A stretch of DNA of 64,000 nucleotides, taken from assembly GCF_043641555.1 (NCBI RefSeq), contig NZ_JBHZRJ010000002.1, positions 434,001 through 498,000 of the forward strand. The letters are read 5' to 3'. How positions within the stretch are numbered: position 1 is the first letter of the stretch; each line of letters begins with the position of its first letter. The translations under genes and the position numbers were made by a program. This document shows, one piece after another, positions 16,650 to 26,036 of the stretch. The stretch comes from Saccharospirillum alexandrii_A. GTDB taxonomy: Bacteria > Pseudomonadota > Gammaproteobacteria > Pseudomonadales > Natronospirillaceae. Below the pieces are notes generated by a model that was given only the letters and a program-made list of their open reading frames with translations, had not been told where the DNA came from and did not search any database.

Positions 16650-17600
16650 ATGCCCAGCAGCTTCAGCCAAACGCCAACCTGGCAAGAACGCAAGACCGTG
16701 AAATCGACAAAAGCCGGTTTATCAGCGGTCGATACGCCAACCGCGGACCAACTTAAGGATTTCCGGCTGCATTTGATGATGCACCTGCAAACCTCACTGG
16801 ATACCGAGCAGTTGCTGCGTACCTTCTTCACCGAAGTTCAGCACCTGATTCCGCTGACCGGTTGCGACTACCTCAATGGCGATGCCGGTCTGTCCCTGCA
16901 TCTGGGCACACCGGGTCGACACCGCTGCAACTATCAGCTCAGCCTGAATGACGAGCAGTATGGCGAGATAACCTTTACGCACCGGCTGCGCCTGGCCGAA
17001 CAGGACCTGACCTTGCTTGAATCGATCATGGACACCCTGATCTACCCATTGCGCAACAGCCTCACGCACCGCAAGGCCATAGCCACCGCCATGATCGACC
17101 CGCTGACCGGGCTCAGCAATCGCGGCGCCATGGCCATCACCCTGAACCGGGAGATCGACCGCAGCCGCCGTCTGCAGCAAGACATGAGCGTGCTGATGAT
17201 CGACATCGACCACTTCAAACAGCTGAACGACCGCTATGGTCACCTGGCCGGCGATGACGTGCTGCGCAACGTCGCCCGGGCACTGGAAGACTGCGTTCGC
17301 GCCTGCGATGCCTGTTTTCGGTTTGGGGGAGAAGAGTTTCTGGTGCTGCTGTCGAATTCCAACCTGCCGCTGGCACGTCAGGTCGCTGAACGCATCCGAC
17401 AAACGATTCAAACCGTGTGCCGCTCGCCAGATCCGAAAAAGCCCATCACGGTCAGTGTTGGCCTGGCGCATTATGAAAACGAGAACGACTGGCCCGAGCT
17501 GGTCACCCGGGCCGACAAGGCCCTGTACCAGGCCAAAGCTGCCGGCCGCAACCGGGTAGTCGCCAGCCACGTCCGCAACCATGAGGGAGAGTGGGTCTAA
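16650..17600 (+). CDS. Diguanylate cyclase (GGDEF domain)
   Basis: A 316-residue soluble protein. Residues ~35-140 form a GAF-like input region without recognisable ligand motifs. Residues ~150-310 are a GGDEF domain with DPLTGLSNR, MIDIDHFKQLNDRYGH and the active GGEEF signature. A product-inhibition I-site (RACD) lies five residues before it, so the enzyme should make cyclic di-GMP and be feedback-inhibited. No membrane helix. The ligand sensed is unknown. It is separated from yciK by 200 bases and may have its own promoter. Confidence 0.9.
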   Translation: MPSSFSQTPTWQERKTVKSTKAGLSAVDTPTADQLKDFRLHLMMHLQTSLDTEQLLRTFFTEVQHLIPLTGCDYLNGDAGLSLHLGTPGRHRCNYQLSLNDEQYGEITFTHRLRLAEQDLTLLESIMDTLIYPLRNSLTHRKAIATAMIDPLTGLSNRGAMAITLNREIDRSRRLQQDMSVLMIDIDHFKQLNDRYGHLAGDDVLRNVARALEDCVRACDACFRFGGEEFLVLLSNSNLPLARQVAERIRQTIQTVCRSPDPKKPITVSVGLAHYENENDWPELVTRADKALYQAKAAGRNRVVASHVRNHEGEWV

Positions 17601-17618
17601 GCTGGCCTTTAAGCCGCT

Positions 17619-18476
17619 TTATTTACGGCGAATGGCCCCACTCTTGCGCCGCGGCGCAGTGACTGAACGGCGCGTCCGTTGATTGGCGACCTTGCGTCGA
17701 TTAGGATCGTTCTTGCCCTGCACAATCGACTTCCAGGGGGCCGGCTCCAGCTCGACCAGCCTGGCCAACTTGTCGATCTCGCTTTTTGGCAACTCTTTCC
17801 AGGTACCGGCCCGTACGTCGGAATCCAGAAACACCGAGCCGTAACGAACCCGCTTCAAACGCGACACTTTCAAGTCCTGACTTTCCCAGAGCCGGCGTAC
17901 TTCACGGTTGCGGCCTTCCATGATCACCACATGAAACCAGGTGTTGGCGCCACTGCCCCCAAATTCCTGAATATCGGTAAAGCGCGCCGGGCCATCTTCC
18001 AGCTCAACGCCTTCGTGCATGCGCTGCAGGTGCTCGGGTTTTACCTCACCCAGCACCCGCACCGCGTATTCACGGTCGATCTGGCTGGAGGGGTGCATCA
18101 GGCGGTTGGCCAGTTCACCGTCGTTGGTGAACAGCAACAGGCCGGAGGTGTTCAAATCGAGACGTCCGACCACGATCCAGCGTTCACCGGGCAGCTCCGG
18201 CAGACGGTCGAACACCGTGGGGCGTCCGTCCGGGTCACGGCGGGTACAGACCTCGCCTTCGGGTTTGTTATAGACCAGTACTCGCCGGGCCCGGAGGTCT
18301 TCGACCTTAACCGGCCGACCGTCCAGTTCCAGGGTGTCGTTCAGCCCTACCCGGTCGCCCAGGGATACCGCTTCACCATTCACCTTCACCCGACCTTCCT
18401 CTATGGCTTTTTCCATATCGCGGCGAGATCCCTTGCCCGCTTTGGCCAGTACTTTCTGAATGCGTTCAGTGCTCAT
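17619..18476 (-). CDS. rluB: 23S rRNA pseudouridine synthase RluB
   Basis: Isomerises U2605 of 23S rRNA in E. coli. The 285 residues show an S4 RNA-binding domain (RIQKVLAKAGKGSRRDMEKA) and the catalytic GRLDLNTSGLLLFTNDGE with the nucleophilic aspartate, and end in a basic tail with many Arg and Lys. The start MSTER at 18476 overlaps scpB by 11 bases; a second ATG is two codons upstream. The scpA-scpB-rluB order is common in gammaproteobacteria. Confidence 0.94.
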   Translation of the reverse strand: MSTERIQKVLAKAGKGSRRDMEKAIEEGRVKVNGEAVSLGDRVGLNDTLELDGRPVKVEDLRARRVLVYNKPEGEVCTRRDPDGRPTVFDRLPELPGERWIVVGRLDLNTSGLLLFTNDGELANRLMHPSSQIDREYAVRVLGEVKPEHLQRMHEGVELEDGPARFTDIQEFGGSGANTWFHVVIMEGRNREVRRLWESQDLKVSRLKRVRYGSVFLDSDVRAGTWKELPKSEIDKLARLVELEPAPWKSIVQGKNDPNRRKVANQRTRRSVTAPRRKSGAIRRK

Positions 18477-19779
18477 TATCATCGTCTCCGCCCGGCTGGT
18501 CGCTCTCACGACCGTCCAGCAAGGCTTGTTGTTGTTCCAGTTTTTCCTGAATGATGCGCCATTGCTCTGCTTCGCTCAGCGCCTCTTCTTCCTGTGGTGC
18601 CTGCTCCTGTTCCGATTGGCCGGAGCCTGACACATCGGGCTCAGGCCTGTCGTTTGCCTGATCGTCAGCTCCGGCGTCACCGGCTGCCTCCGATTGACCC
18701 TCTGGCGATGCCTCGTCGGCATCGCTCAGATCCAGACCCGGGTGATCGTGCCCAGCCCGCTGGGCTTCAAACGCCTGCTCTATGGCATCGTTAACGGCAT
18801 CCATTTCCGACAGCTCATCGTCGAGCTGTTCGTCAATGAAGGTATTACCGGTCTTGCCGCTGCGCTCGCCCTCACGCAGCTTGTCGACCATGGTGCTGAA
18901 ACTGATTTCTGCCTGGTCGTCCACGGCGCCAACCGAACGGTCGTCATCCCCTTCAAGACCCAGTTGCGGGTTGATGTCATCGAGATCCCGAATCTCACCC
19001 AGGCTGGGCAGCTGATCCAGACTGGTCAGCCCGAAATGATCAAGGAACTGACGGGTGGTGGCGTACATGGCGGGCCGTCCGGGCACGTCACGATGCCCGA
19101 CCACGCGCACCCACTCACGCTCCAGCAGGGTCCGTACAATCTGGGTGCTGACCGACACGCCGCGCACGTCCTCGATCTCGCTGCGAGTAATCGGCTGGCG
19201 ATAGGCGATCAGAGCAATCGTTTCCAGCAAAGCCCGCGAATACCGTTGCGGCCGTTCTTCCCACAAGCGGCTGACCCAGGCGCCGATCGAATGGCGCGTC
19301 TGAAACCGGTAGCCGCTGGCGACTTCTACCAGCTCAACACCACCGCCCTGATAGTCTGCCATTAACTCCGCCATCAGGGAGCGCAGGCTGCTGCGATGCG
19401 GCCGTTCATAGGGTTCGAACAAGGCGGCAATCTGCGCAATGGACAACGCCGTGCCGGCGGCAAACAAGGCCCCTTCGATGATCTGTTTGACTTCCTCGGG
19501 CGCATGACCGCCATAGGGGTCACCCGATTCCAGCTCCGGGTCGGTGTCATCGTCTTCGTCGACGAGTTCCGACTCGGGCAGTACCGGGTCGTCCAGTTGC
19601 TGGTCATCATGCGCCGCGGGGTCTGAATCCGGCTGACTGGTTGCTTCGTCAGACGCCTCTGCGGGTTCTGTACCCTGTTCGTCCGACGCCGGCAGCGGGT
19701 TGGCAGAATCGTCGGCCCCATCGGAATAGGCCCCGGTGGGCAACTCGGGTCCGGTGTTATCGTTATGTTCGTCCGTCAT
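18466..19779 (-). CDS. scpB: Segregation and condensation protein B with long acidic extensions
   Basis: ScpB is the winged-helix kleisin partner of the SMC-ScpAB complex in chromosome segregation. The conserved core spans about residues 93-260 (VKQIIEGALFAAGTALSIAQ; TIALIAYRQPITRSEIEDVR; VGHRDVPGRPAMYATT). At 437 residues the protein is about twice the family's usual length. An N-terminal stretch of some 90 residues and a C-terminal stretch of some 170 are rich in Asp, Glu, Ser and Gln and look disordered. The ATG overlaps the end of scpA by 4 bases. Confidence 0.92.
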   Translation of the reverse strand: MTDEHNDNTGPELPTGAYSDGADDSANPLPASDEQGTEPAEASDEATSQPDSDPAAHDDQQLDDPVLPESELVDEDDDTDPELESGDPYGGHAPEEVKQIIEGALFAAGTALSIAQIAALFEPYERPHRSSLRSLMAELMADYQGGGVELVEVASGYRFQTRHSIGAWVSRLWEERPQRYSRALLETIALIAYRQPITRSEIEDVRGVSVSTQIVRTLLEREWVRVVGHRDVPGRPAMYATTRQFLDHFGLTSLDQLPSLGEIRDLDDINPQLGLEGDDDRSVGAVDDQAEISFSTMVDKLREGERSGKTGNTFIDEQLDDELSEMDAVNDAIEQAFEAQRAGHDHPGLDLSDADEASPEGQSEAAGDAGADDQANDRPEPDVSGSGQSEQEQAPQEEEALSEAEQWRIIQEKLEQQQALLDGRESDQPGGDDDNEH

Positions 19780-20732
19780 TCACTGCGAGCCTTGATGTGG
19801 ATAGGCGCAAAGGCCTCGTTCTGAACCAGGTCGATCAGGGATTCCTTGGTCAGCTCCATAATCGCCAGAAAGGTCACCACCACGCCCAAGCGTCCTTCGG
19901 CGGCGTCAAACAGGGTGATGAAAGGTACGAAGGCGGTGCCGTTCAGTTTTTCCAGCACATCCGCCATGCGTTGCCGGGTAGACAACGTTTCACGCTGAAT
20001 CTCATGCTCCTCGAACATGTCGGCCCGCGCCAGTACGTCTTTAAGCGCCAGCAAAATCTCACGCATATCGACATCCGGATGAATACGCGGTCGCTGGTAA
20101 TCGGGCTGGTGTTCGTCGGTCGTGTAAATATCGCGCCCGACCCGGGGCAGTTCGTCGAGGTTTTCCGCCGCTGTCTTGAACTGTTCGTATTCCTGCAAGC
20201 GGCGGATCAGCTCCGCCCGGGGGTCCTCTTCTTCCTCGTCTTCGGCATCGCTGGAGCGCGGCAGCAGCATGCGACTTTTGATTTCAGCCAGCATGGCAGC
20301 CATCACCAGGTACTCGGCGGCCAGTTCAAGCTGCATGCTGTGCATCAGCTCAACGTATTGCATGTACTGCTCGGTGATCTGGAAGACGTTGATGTTGAGG
20401 ATATCGAGGTTTTGCTTTTTGATCAGGTACAGCAACAGATCCAGCGGGCCTTCGAAGGCATCCAGAAAAACTTCCAGCGCATCGGGCGGGATGTACAAAT
20501 CCATGGGGATTTGCGTCATCGCCTCACCATCGATAATGGCAAACGGCATTTCCGACTGTTCTGACTGGGCACGCTCGCGCAGACGTTGCAATGCCCGTTC
20601 TTTGGGTGTTGCGCCAACCTCCACCACCGGAGCTTCCGAGGGCGTAAAGAGTGCGCCAGGCGCAATCGGCCCTGCTACGCCGCTGTCACTCCCCGCGTTA
20701 TCCAGTTCGGAGTTGTCGTTCGGATCAGCCAT
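19776..20732 (-). CDS. scpA: Segregation and condensation protein A (kleisin)
   Basis: The kleisin that bridges SMC heads. Of 318 residues, the first 80 or so are a low-complexity leader and the rest the ScpA domain: FEGPLDLLLYLIKKQNLDIL, MAAMLAEIKSRMLLP, and a C-terminal winged helix with VVTFLAIMELTKE. It is followed by scpB with a 4-base overlap and preceded by the yciO-type gene, so the operon is probably yciO-scpA-scpB-rluB. Confidence 0.95.
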   Translation of the reverse strand: MADPNDNSELDNAGSDSGVAGPIAPGALFTPSEAPVVEVGATPKERALQRLRERAQSEQSEMPFAIIDGEAMTQIPMDLYIPPDALEVFLDAFEGPLDLLLYLIKKQNLDILNINVFQITEQYMQYVELMHSMQLELAAEYLVMAAMLAEIKSRMLLPRSSDAEDEEEEDPRAELIRRLQEYEQFKTAAENLDELPRVGRDIYTTDEHQPDYQRPRIHPDVDMREILLALKDVLARADMFEEHEIQRETLSTRQRMADVLEKLNGTAFVPFITLFDAAEGRLGVVVTFLAIMELTKESLIDLVQNEAFAPIHIKARSE

Positions 20733-20777
20733 TGCGCCTTGCCATCCTGAGTCGGAGGTTAACCGGTCTGGTCATGG

Positions 20778-21401
20778 TCAGACCCGGAAGGGTTCCACAT
20801 CACCCGCCCCTTCGCGCACGATGGTGACGGCATCTTCCAGAAAACTGATGATGCTGGATTCCTCGAAGCCGCAAAACCCGCCATCAATCACCAGATCCAG
20901 CTCGTGCTGAAGAATATCGCGGATTTCATAGGGGTCGCTCTGGGGCTCATCTTCGCCGGGCAGAATCAGCGTTGTGCTCATCATCGGCTCACCCAGCTCT
21001 TCCAGCAACGCAGCGGCAATACGGTTTCCCAGTACCCGCAAACCAATGGTACGACGCTTGGGGTGCATCATTCTGCGCGGGACTTCACGGGTAGCGTCGA
21101 GCAAGAAGGTGATCGGGCCTGGCGTGTTGTTCTTGATCAGCCGAAAGGCGACGTTGTCGACCTTGGCAAAAGTGGAGAGTTCGGACAGATCGCGACACAC
21201 CAGCGTCATGGGGTGAGAATCGTCAATACGGCGTATCCGGCGGATGGTATCCAGCGCCTTTTTATCTTCCATATGGCAGCCAAGTGCATAGGCACTGTCG
21301 GTCGGATAGGCAATCACCCCACCCTCACGAACAATGGCGGCCGCCTGTTTGATCAGCCGTGGCTGGGGGTTTTCCGGATGTATTGCAAAAAACTGGCTCA
21401 T
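20778..21401 (-). CDS. yciO: YciO-family Sua5/YrdC-fold protein
   Basis: The 207-residue protein has the YrdC-fold N-terminus (GGVIAYPTDSAYALGC) and KRRTIGLRV of the YciO branch. The related TsaC makes the threonylcarbamoyl-adenylate used for t6A in tRNA; the role of YciO itself is unclear. The ATG at 21401 (MSQFFAIHPENPQPR) has a GGGAG site; an in-frame TTG lies five codons upstream. Next to the rnm/trpH gene, as in E. coli. Confidence 0.9.
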   Translation of the reverse strand: MSQFFAIHPENPQPRLIKQAAAIVREGGVIAYPTDSAYALGCHMEDKKALDTIRRIRRIDDSHPMTLVCRDLSELSTFAKVDNVAFRLIKNNTPGPITFLLDATREVPRRMMHPKRRTIGLRVLGNRIAAALLEELGEPMMSTTLILPGEDEPQSDPYEIRDILQHELDLVIDGGFCGFEESSIISFLEDAVTIVREGAGDVEPFRV

Positions 21402-21514
21402 ATTGGCTCCCGCCAAGAGGGATTGTCAGAAGTTTGTACAACAAGCGCACTTTAGCACTAATGCAGGCCGATGCGGAACCGTTTGCATGGGCAAATGGAG
21501 GAACACACCGTCAC

Positions 21515-22366
21515 TTAGCTGTTTAATAAACTGTCCACCAATTTTGGTCCCAAAGAAGGCCATTGCGGGTAGAAACCCAGTCTTGCCCAGGGCACCTCGG
21601 GCTGATGAAAATCGCTACCACCACCGATCAGGATATCGCGCTCACAGCAATGGTCGACCAGCCGTTGGCGCATCGGCGGTGGCATCGCCGGGCAGCTGAC
21701 TTCCACGGCCTGGCCGCCGGCGGCGGAAAAATCATCCAGCAATTGCCCCAACTTGCGCCAGGTTAGCTTGTAGCGGTGAGGGTGAGCCAGCACCGCCCAA
21801 CCACCGTTATCAACGATATCTGCCACGGCCTGTTCCAGCTCCGGCCAAGACTGTTTTACATCGCCCACTTTGCCATTCCCCAGCCAGCGTTTGAAGGCCT
21901 GGGCGCTGTCTTTTGCCTGACCCGTATCGACCAGGTAACGCGCTATGTGCGGGCGGCCCAAGGTGGCACCATCGGCCTGGGCGCGAATGGCAGATTCATC
22001 GAGCGTCAGTCCTTCACGCCGCAACACAAACAGCAGCCGCTCAAACCGGGATTCGCGGGCCTGGTCATAGCGGGCCTCAACGGCCTGCCAGGCGGGGGAC
22101 ATTACATCCATACCAATGCCAACGATATGCACAGAACGCTTCATCCAGACGGTCGACAATTCAGCCCCGGGCCAGAGTCGTAGCGATTCAGACAAAGAGC
22201 CGTGCTCGCGCAGCCAGCGGTAGCCGGCGGCTGTGTCGTGGTCGGTTAGCACCAGGTGTTCCAGCTGACGCTCCAGCGCAAGGTCATAGACTCCCTGAGC
22301 CGACAGGGTTCCATCCGAAAAGGTGCTGTGGCAGTGCATTTCCCAGGTGTGGGCAATGTTGGTCAT
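21515..22366 (-). CDS. rnm: PHP-domain phosphoesterase (RNase AM / TrpH family)
   Basis: The 283-residue PHP-superfamily protein has metal-binding motifs EMHCHSTFSDG, LTDHDT, LAHPHRY and GGGSDFHQPE. The E. coli relative (YciV/TrpH) is a 5'-3' exoribonuclease that trims 23S, 16S and 5S rRNA 5' ends and acts on nucleoside 3',5'-bisphosphates. Conservation of the metal sites suggests the same activity. It stands upstream of yciO, and is divergent from yciI. Confidence 0.9.
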   Translation of the reverse strand: MTNIAHTWEMHCHSTFSDGTLSAQGVYDLALERQLEHLVLTDHDTAAGYRWLREHGSLSESLRLWPGAELSTVWMKRSVHIVGIGMDVMSPAWQAVEARYDQARESRFERLLFVLRREGLTLDESAIRAQADGATLGRPHIARYLVDTGQAKDSAQAFKRWLGNGKVGDVKQSWPELEQAVADIVDNGGWAVLAHPHRYKLTWRKLGQLLDDFSAAGGQAVEVSCPAMPPPMRQRLVDHCCERDILIGGGSDFHQPEVPWARLGFYPQWPSLGPKLVDSLLNS

Positions 22367-22459
22367 AGGATCCTTAATTGTCAGGATTCAGGCAGGTGCC
22401 GTATGATGCCTGATTTATGGACGTTTGTCGGCCATCCCACTGTCTGAGGAGAAAGAACC

Positions 22460-22759
22460 ATGTGGTTTTCCATCGTCTGTGAAGACGTTCCCGATAGCCT
22501 GGCACGCCGCCAGAGCGTGCGTGCTGACCACCTCAAGCGGCTCGAGTCGCTGAAAGACGAGGGGCGGTTGCTGATTGCCGGCCCCAATCCTGCCGTTGAG
22601 GCGAACGATCCGGGTGAAGCTGGCTTCACCGGCTCGCTGATTATTGCCGAATTTGATTCGCTGGCCGACGCCCGCGCCTGGGCCGAGGCCGACCCTTACA
22701 TCGGCGCCGGTGTTTATGCCGAAGTCAGCATCAAGCCGTTTAAAAAAGTATTACCTTAA
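22460..22759 (+). CDS. yciI: YciI-family protein
   Basis: The 99-residue ferredoxin-like fold protein carries the conserved histidine in RADHLKRL and the aspartate in AEADPYI, the putative active site of the family. Function is not known. Normal length; clear AGGAGA ribosome-binding site. Confidence 0.92.
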   Translation: MWFSIVCEDVPDSLARRQSVRADHLKRLESLKDEGRLLIAGPNPAVEANDPGEAGFTGSLIIAEFDSLADARAWAEADPYIGAGVYAEVSIKPFKKVLP

Positions 22760-22877
22760 CGCAACGTAAGGGGCCTGTTTTGTAACTGCCCACCGGGTGT
22801 AAACTGTTTCGACAGTATATGCATCTGTTAATAAACCATTTTTGTTAACCAACTTCGATATCATGGGAACTGAATTA

Positions 22878-23555
22878 ATGACTGTGCTCTCCAAAACCCG
22901 CCTGATCCTCGGTCTGACACTGGTGCTGATGTTCAGTGGTACTGCCAGCAGTGCCACCTTGTGGCTAATCGATGAGCTTTGGGTCAATGTTCGAACGGGA
23001 GCGGGTGATCAGTTCCGAATTTTGAAGACCATTCCATCGGGCACCCGCATGGAAACCCTGCAAGACGAGCCGGAAAATGGCTATTACAACGTTCGCACCG
23101 AAGAAGGCATTGAAGGCTGGATCCCTGAGCGTTTTGTACAGGAAGAGCCCACCGCTGAGCTTCAGTTGGAAGCCCTGGTGGCAGAGCGCGACCGTTTGCA
23201 GGAACAGGTCACCGAACTCGACGAGCGCTACACCAGTCTGCTGGCCGACCGGGGCGATGTCACCGGTGAGCTTGACACCCTGCGCTCGGAAAACCAGCGT
23301 CTAACAACCGAACTGCGCGAGATCACCCAGATCAGCGAAGATGCCATCAACCTCGACCAGCGCAACCAGCAGCTATCGGAAGAAAACGCCAGTCTGCGCA
23401 ATGAGCTCGACGTTGCCCGGCAAAACCTCTCCAACACTCGAGAAACCCGCGAAAGCCGCATGTTAATCGCGGGGGGCAGTCTTATCGTGCTGGGCCTGAT
23501 CATGGGCGTATTACTCCCCAAGGTTCGCAGCAAGCGCCGCGATAGCTGGGCGTAA
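22878..23555 (+). CDS. Exported SH3-domain protein with coiled coil and C-terminal membrane helix (YgiM-like, TIGR04211 type)
   Basis: A signal-peptide-like N-terminus (TRLILGLTLVLMFSGTASSA) is followed by a bacterial SH3 domain (about 25-85; LWVNVRTGAGDQFRILKTIP and GWIPERFV), then a Glu/Gln-rich coiled coil (~90-190) and a hydrophobic anchor (MLIAGGSLIVLGLIMGVLLP) with a basic end. The predicted 225-residue protein is periplasmic and tethered to the inner membrane. The start is ATG 22878; the frame is open 12 codons further upstream. The role is unknown, probably in the cell envelope. Confidence 0.85.
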   Translation: MTVLSKTRLILGLTLVLMFSGTASSATLWLIDELWVNVRTGAGDQFRILKTIPSGTRMETLQDEPENGYYNVRTEEGIEGWIPERFVQEEPTAELQLEALVAERDRLQEQVTELDERYTSLLADRGDVTGELDTLRSENQRLTTELREITQISEDAINLDQRNQQLSEENASLRNELDVARQNLSNTRETRESRMLIAGGSLIVLGLIMGVLLPKVRSKRRDSWA

Positions 23556-23637
23556 CCTTTCGAGTCCAGGGCCACATGAACCGTGTGTGCCCTGACGATG
23601 AAATGATACACTGCAACAAATCTGAACGAGTGGTCCC

Positions 23638-23988
23638 ATGGCCTGGTCCAGCACGCCCATATCCAAACCCCACACACTGTCAAACCTGGCTGATTTACTG
23701 AGCCAGGGCTTGTTGGGGTCAATGTCCCGCTTCAGCCATTTCCAGATTGTAGAGTGGTGCGCGCGCTTTGGTGACGATTTCGATCAACAGCCTGATGATC
23801 AGATTCCAGCCAGCCCGGAGCTTGCGCTGGATATCGCCGACGATGTTGTGGTTCAGTGGGAGCTGCATTTGGCCACCCAGTACACCCTTGAAGACCTTCA
23901 GCGGTTCTCGATGGATGATGTAGTTCTGCCCAAGCAACACTTTGAGCACTGGCTGAACCTGCTGCTGGATTTACCAGTGTCGCACTGA
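23638..23988 (+). CDS. Hypothetical protein
   Basis: A 116-residue soluble protein that I do not recognise. It is acidic, with leucine- and tryptophan-containing helices (VVQWELHLATQYTLEDLQRF; FEHWLNLLLDLPVS) and no signal or membrane segment. It lies between the SH3 protein and mnmC in the same direction, 17 bases before the mnmC ATG. A TGATACACT extended -10-like element lies about 30 bases before its start. Coding is supported by position and by filling the gap. Confidence 0.6.
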   Translation: MAWSSTPISKPHTLSNLADLLSQGLLGSMSRFSHFQIVEWCARFGDDFDQQPDDQIPASPELALDIADDVVVQWELHLATQYTLEDLQRFSMDDVVLPKQHFEHWLNLLLDLPVSH

Positions 23989-24005
23989 CGCCGGGGACCA
24001 TCGAT

Positions 24006-26036
24006 ATGAATAGCTTCAGCGCTGACCCGGACGCTGGATCAGACGACGCGCAGCAGCCAGCCATGGAACGCCCCGACCTGGTGTTTTCTGATACCGGTTC
24101 ACCGCGCTCGGCTTCCTTCGACGACGTCTATTTCTCAACCGACAACGGTTACGCCGAGACCGACTACGTGTTCCTGCAAGGCAATGGGCTTGCCCAGCGG
24201 TTCGCCCAAATGGCAGAGCACCGTCATTTTACCGTGGTTGAAACGGGCTTCGGCACCGGACTGAGCGCCCTGGCTACCTGGGACCTGTTTGAACAAACGG
24301 CGCCTGCCAGTGCCCGCTTAACCTTTATCAGCACCGAACGTTACCCCTTGTCGAAACACCAGATTCGGCAAGCATTGCAGGCCTGGCCCACCTTGTCGGG
24401 TCGGGTTGAACGGCTGGTTGCAGAGTACCCGCCCCGTTTGCCGGGTTTTCATGTGGTGGAATTGAGCGACCGGGTCGATTTGTTGCTGTTATTCGGCGAC
24501 GTCCAGGACACCCTGAGCGATCTGAATGCCCGGGTAGACGCCTGGTTTCTCGATGGCTTCACACCCAGCCGCAACCCGGGCATGTGGCAACCACCCCTCT
24601 TTCAATCGATGGCCCGCTTAAGCCATGCAGACACAACCTTCGCGACCTTTACTTCGGCGAGCCCGGTTCGCGCCGGTCTGCAGGGTGCCGGTTTCACGGT
24701 GGCCCGGCGGCCCGGGTTTGGCAAGAAACGCGAAATGCTGCACGGGCGCTTTGCCGGCATGGAAGGGCCACCCCGGCCGGGCTTATGGCCGCAAAACGAA
24801 TGGCACTGGCCCGCATCCAGGATAAACCCCAGTAACCGCACAGCCATCGTGGTTGGCGCCGGGCTGGCCGGTGCTCATACCGCCCGGGAACTGGCGAAGC
24901 GCGGCTGGCAGGTGACGGTACTGGAACAGGCGGGGGAGATCGCGGCAGGCGCCTCCGGCAATCTGCAGGGTGCCGTTTATGCCCGACTGTCTCACGATGA
25001 CACTCCGGTGAACCGCTTTTACACGGAGGCTCTGCACCTGGCACAACGACGACTGGCCATCCTGCCTGAAAGCGTTCCGCACCAACAATGTGGCTTATTG
25101 CAATTGAACCAGGGCAACAAGGAAGCCCGGCGCTTCAAGCACTTGCACCAGCGAAACCCTTTTGCCGGGGAGTTGGCTGACTGTGTCAGCCAGTCGCTGG
25201 CCAGTAAACAAGCGGGTGTGGCTCTGCCCTGCGAGGCGCTGTTTTTTCCGGCTGGCGGCTGGGTTCAGCCGCCGGCGCTGGTGCAATACCGGTTGGCTCA
25301 CCCGCTTATTCAGGTACGTACCCATCATCGAGTCACCACGCTGCACCAGGGTGAAGACGGCCACTGGCAGGTTCATTGCGAAACCGACGGCGGCGAGCAT
25401 ACCCTGGTAGCCTCACAGGTTGTTCTGTGCAACGCCTGGAACGCCCTTTCACTGTCGCAGAGCCAGTACTTGCCATTGAAACCCATCGGTGGCCAGGTCA
25501 CTCGCATTGAGTCGACCCCGGCCCTTGCGAAACTGAAAACGGTGATCTGTTCAGACCGCTACCTGGTGCCAGCCTATGACGGAGCGCACAGCCTGGGCGC
25601 CAGCTTTCACGTTGGTCAAACCGAGCCTGCCCGGCATGAGCAGGACGATATCGACAATCTGAACAATGCCCATCAGCGATTGCCCGGGCTGATCAGCGGC
25701 GGCGAGTCAGTTCGCGATGCACGCGCCGGCCAGCGCTGCGCCTCACCCGATTATTTTCCGCAAGTGGGTCCGCTGGCCAATGCCGAAGGCTTTGCTAGGG
25801 CCTACCAAACCGGCCTGACCAAACGGCTGACCCACCGTTTGCCAGAGCCGCCATACTACCAGGGCTTGTGGGCCAACCTGGCCCATGGCTCAAAAGGCCT
25901 GTGCTCGATACCGCTGGCGTCGCGCGCACTGGCTGCCTGGATCAACGGCGAGCCACTGCCTGTCGCCCAGAGCGTGGCCAATCACCTGAACCCGAACCGC
26001 TTTATCATTCGCCAACTGATACGAGGACAACGATGA
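24006..26036 (+). CDS. mnmC: Bifunctional tRNA wobble-uridine enzyme MnmC
   Basis: Completes mnm5s2U at the wobble base of tRNA. The N-terminal MnmD methyltransferase (residues ~20-250) has VETGFGTGLSALATWDLF and WFLDGFTPSRNPGMW. The C-terminal FAD-dependent MnmC1 demodification domain (~275-670) has IVVGAGLAGAHTARELAKRG and AAGASGNLQGAVYARLS. The 676 residues match the usual length. The start at 24006 has a GGGGA site; an ATG at 24063 is a possible alternative. Its TGA overlaps the greB ATG. Confidence 0.95.
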   Translation: MNSFSADPDAGSDDAQQPAMERPDLVFSDTGSPRSASFDDVYFSTDNGYAETDYVFLQGNGLAQRFAQMAEHRHFTVVETGFGTGLSALATWDLFEQTAPASARLTFISTERYPLSKHQIRQALQAWPTLSGRVERLVAEYPPRLPGFHVVELSDRVDLLLLFGDVQDTLSDLNARVDAWFLDGFTPSRNPGMWQPPLFQSMARLSHADTTFATFTSASPVRAGLQGAGFTVARRPGFGKKREMLHGRFAGMEGPPRPGLWPQNEWHWPASRINPSNRTAIVVGAGLAGAHTARELAKRGWQVTVLEQAGEIAAGASGNLQGAVYARLSHDDTPVNRFYTEALHLAQRRLAILPESVPHQQCGLLQLNQGNKEARRFKHLHQRNPFAGELADCVSQSLASKQAGVALPCEALFFPAGGWVQPPALVQYRLAHPLIQVRTHHRVTTLHQGEDGHWQVHCETDGGEHTLVASQVVLCNAWNALSLSQSQYLPLKPIGGQVTRIESTPALAKLKTVICSDRYLVPAYDGAHSLGASFHVGQTEPARHEQDDIDNLNNAHQRLPGLISGGESVRDARAGQRCASPDYFPQVGPLANAEGFARAYQTGLTKRLTHRLPEPPYYQGLWANLAHGSKGLCSIPLASRALAAWINGEPLPVAQSVANHLNPNRFIIRQLIRGQR

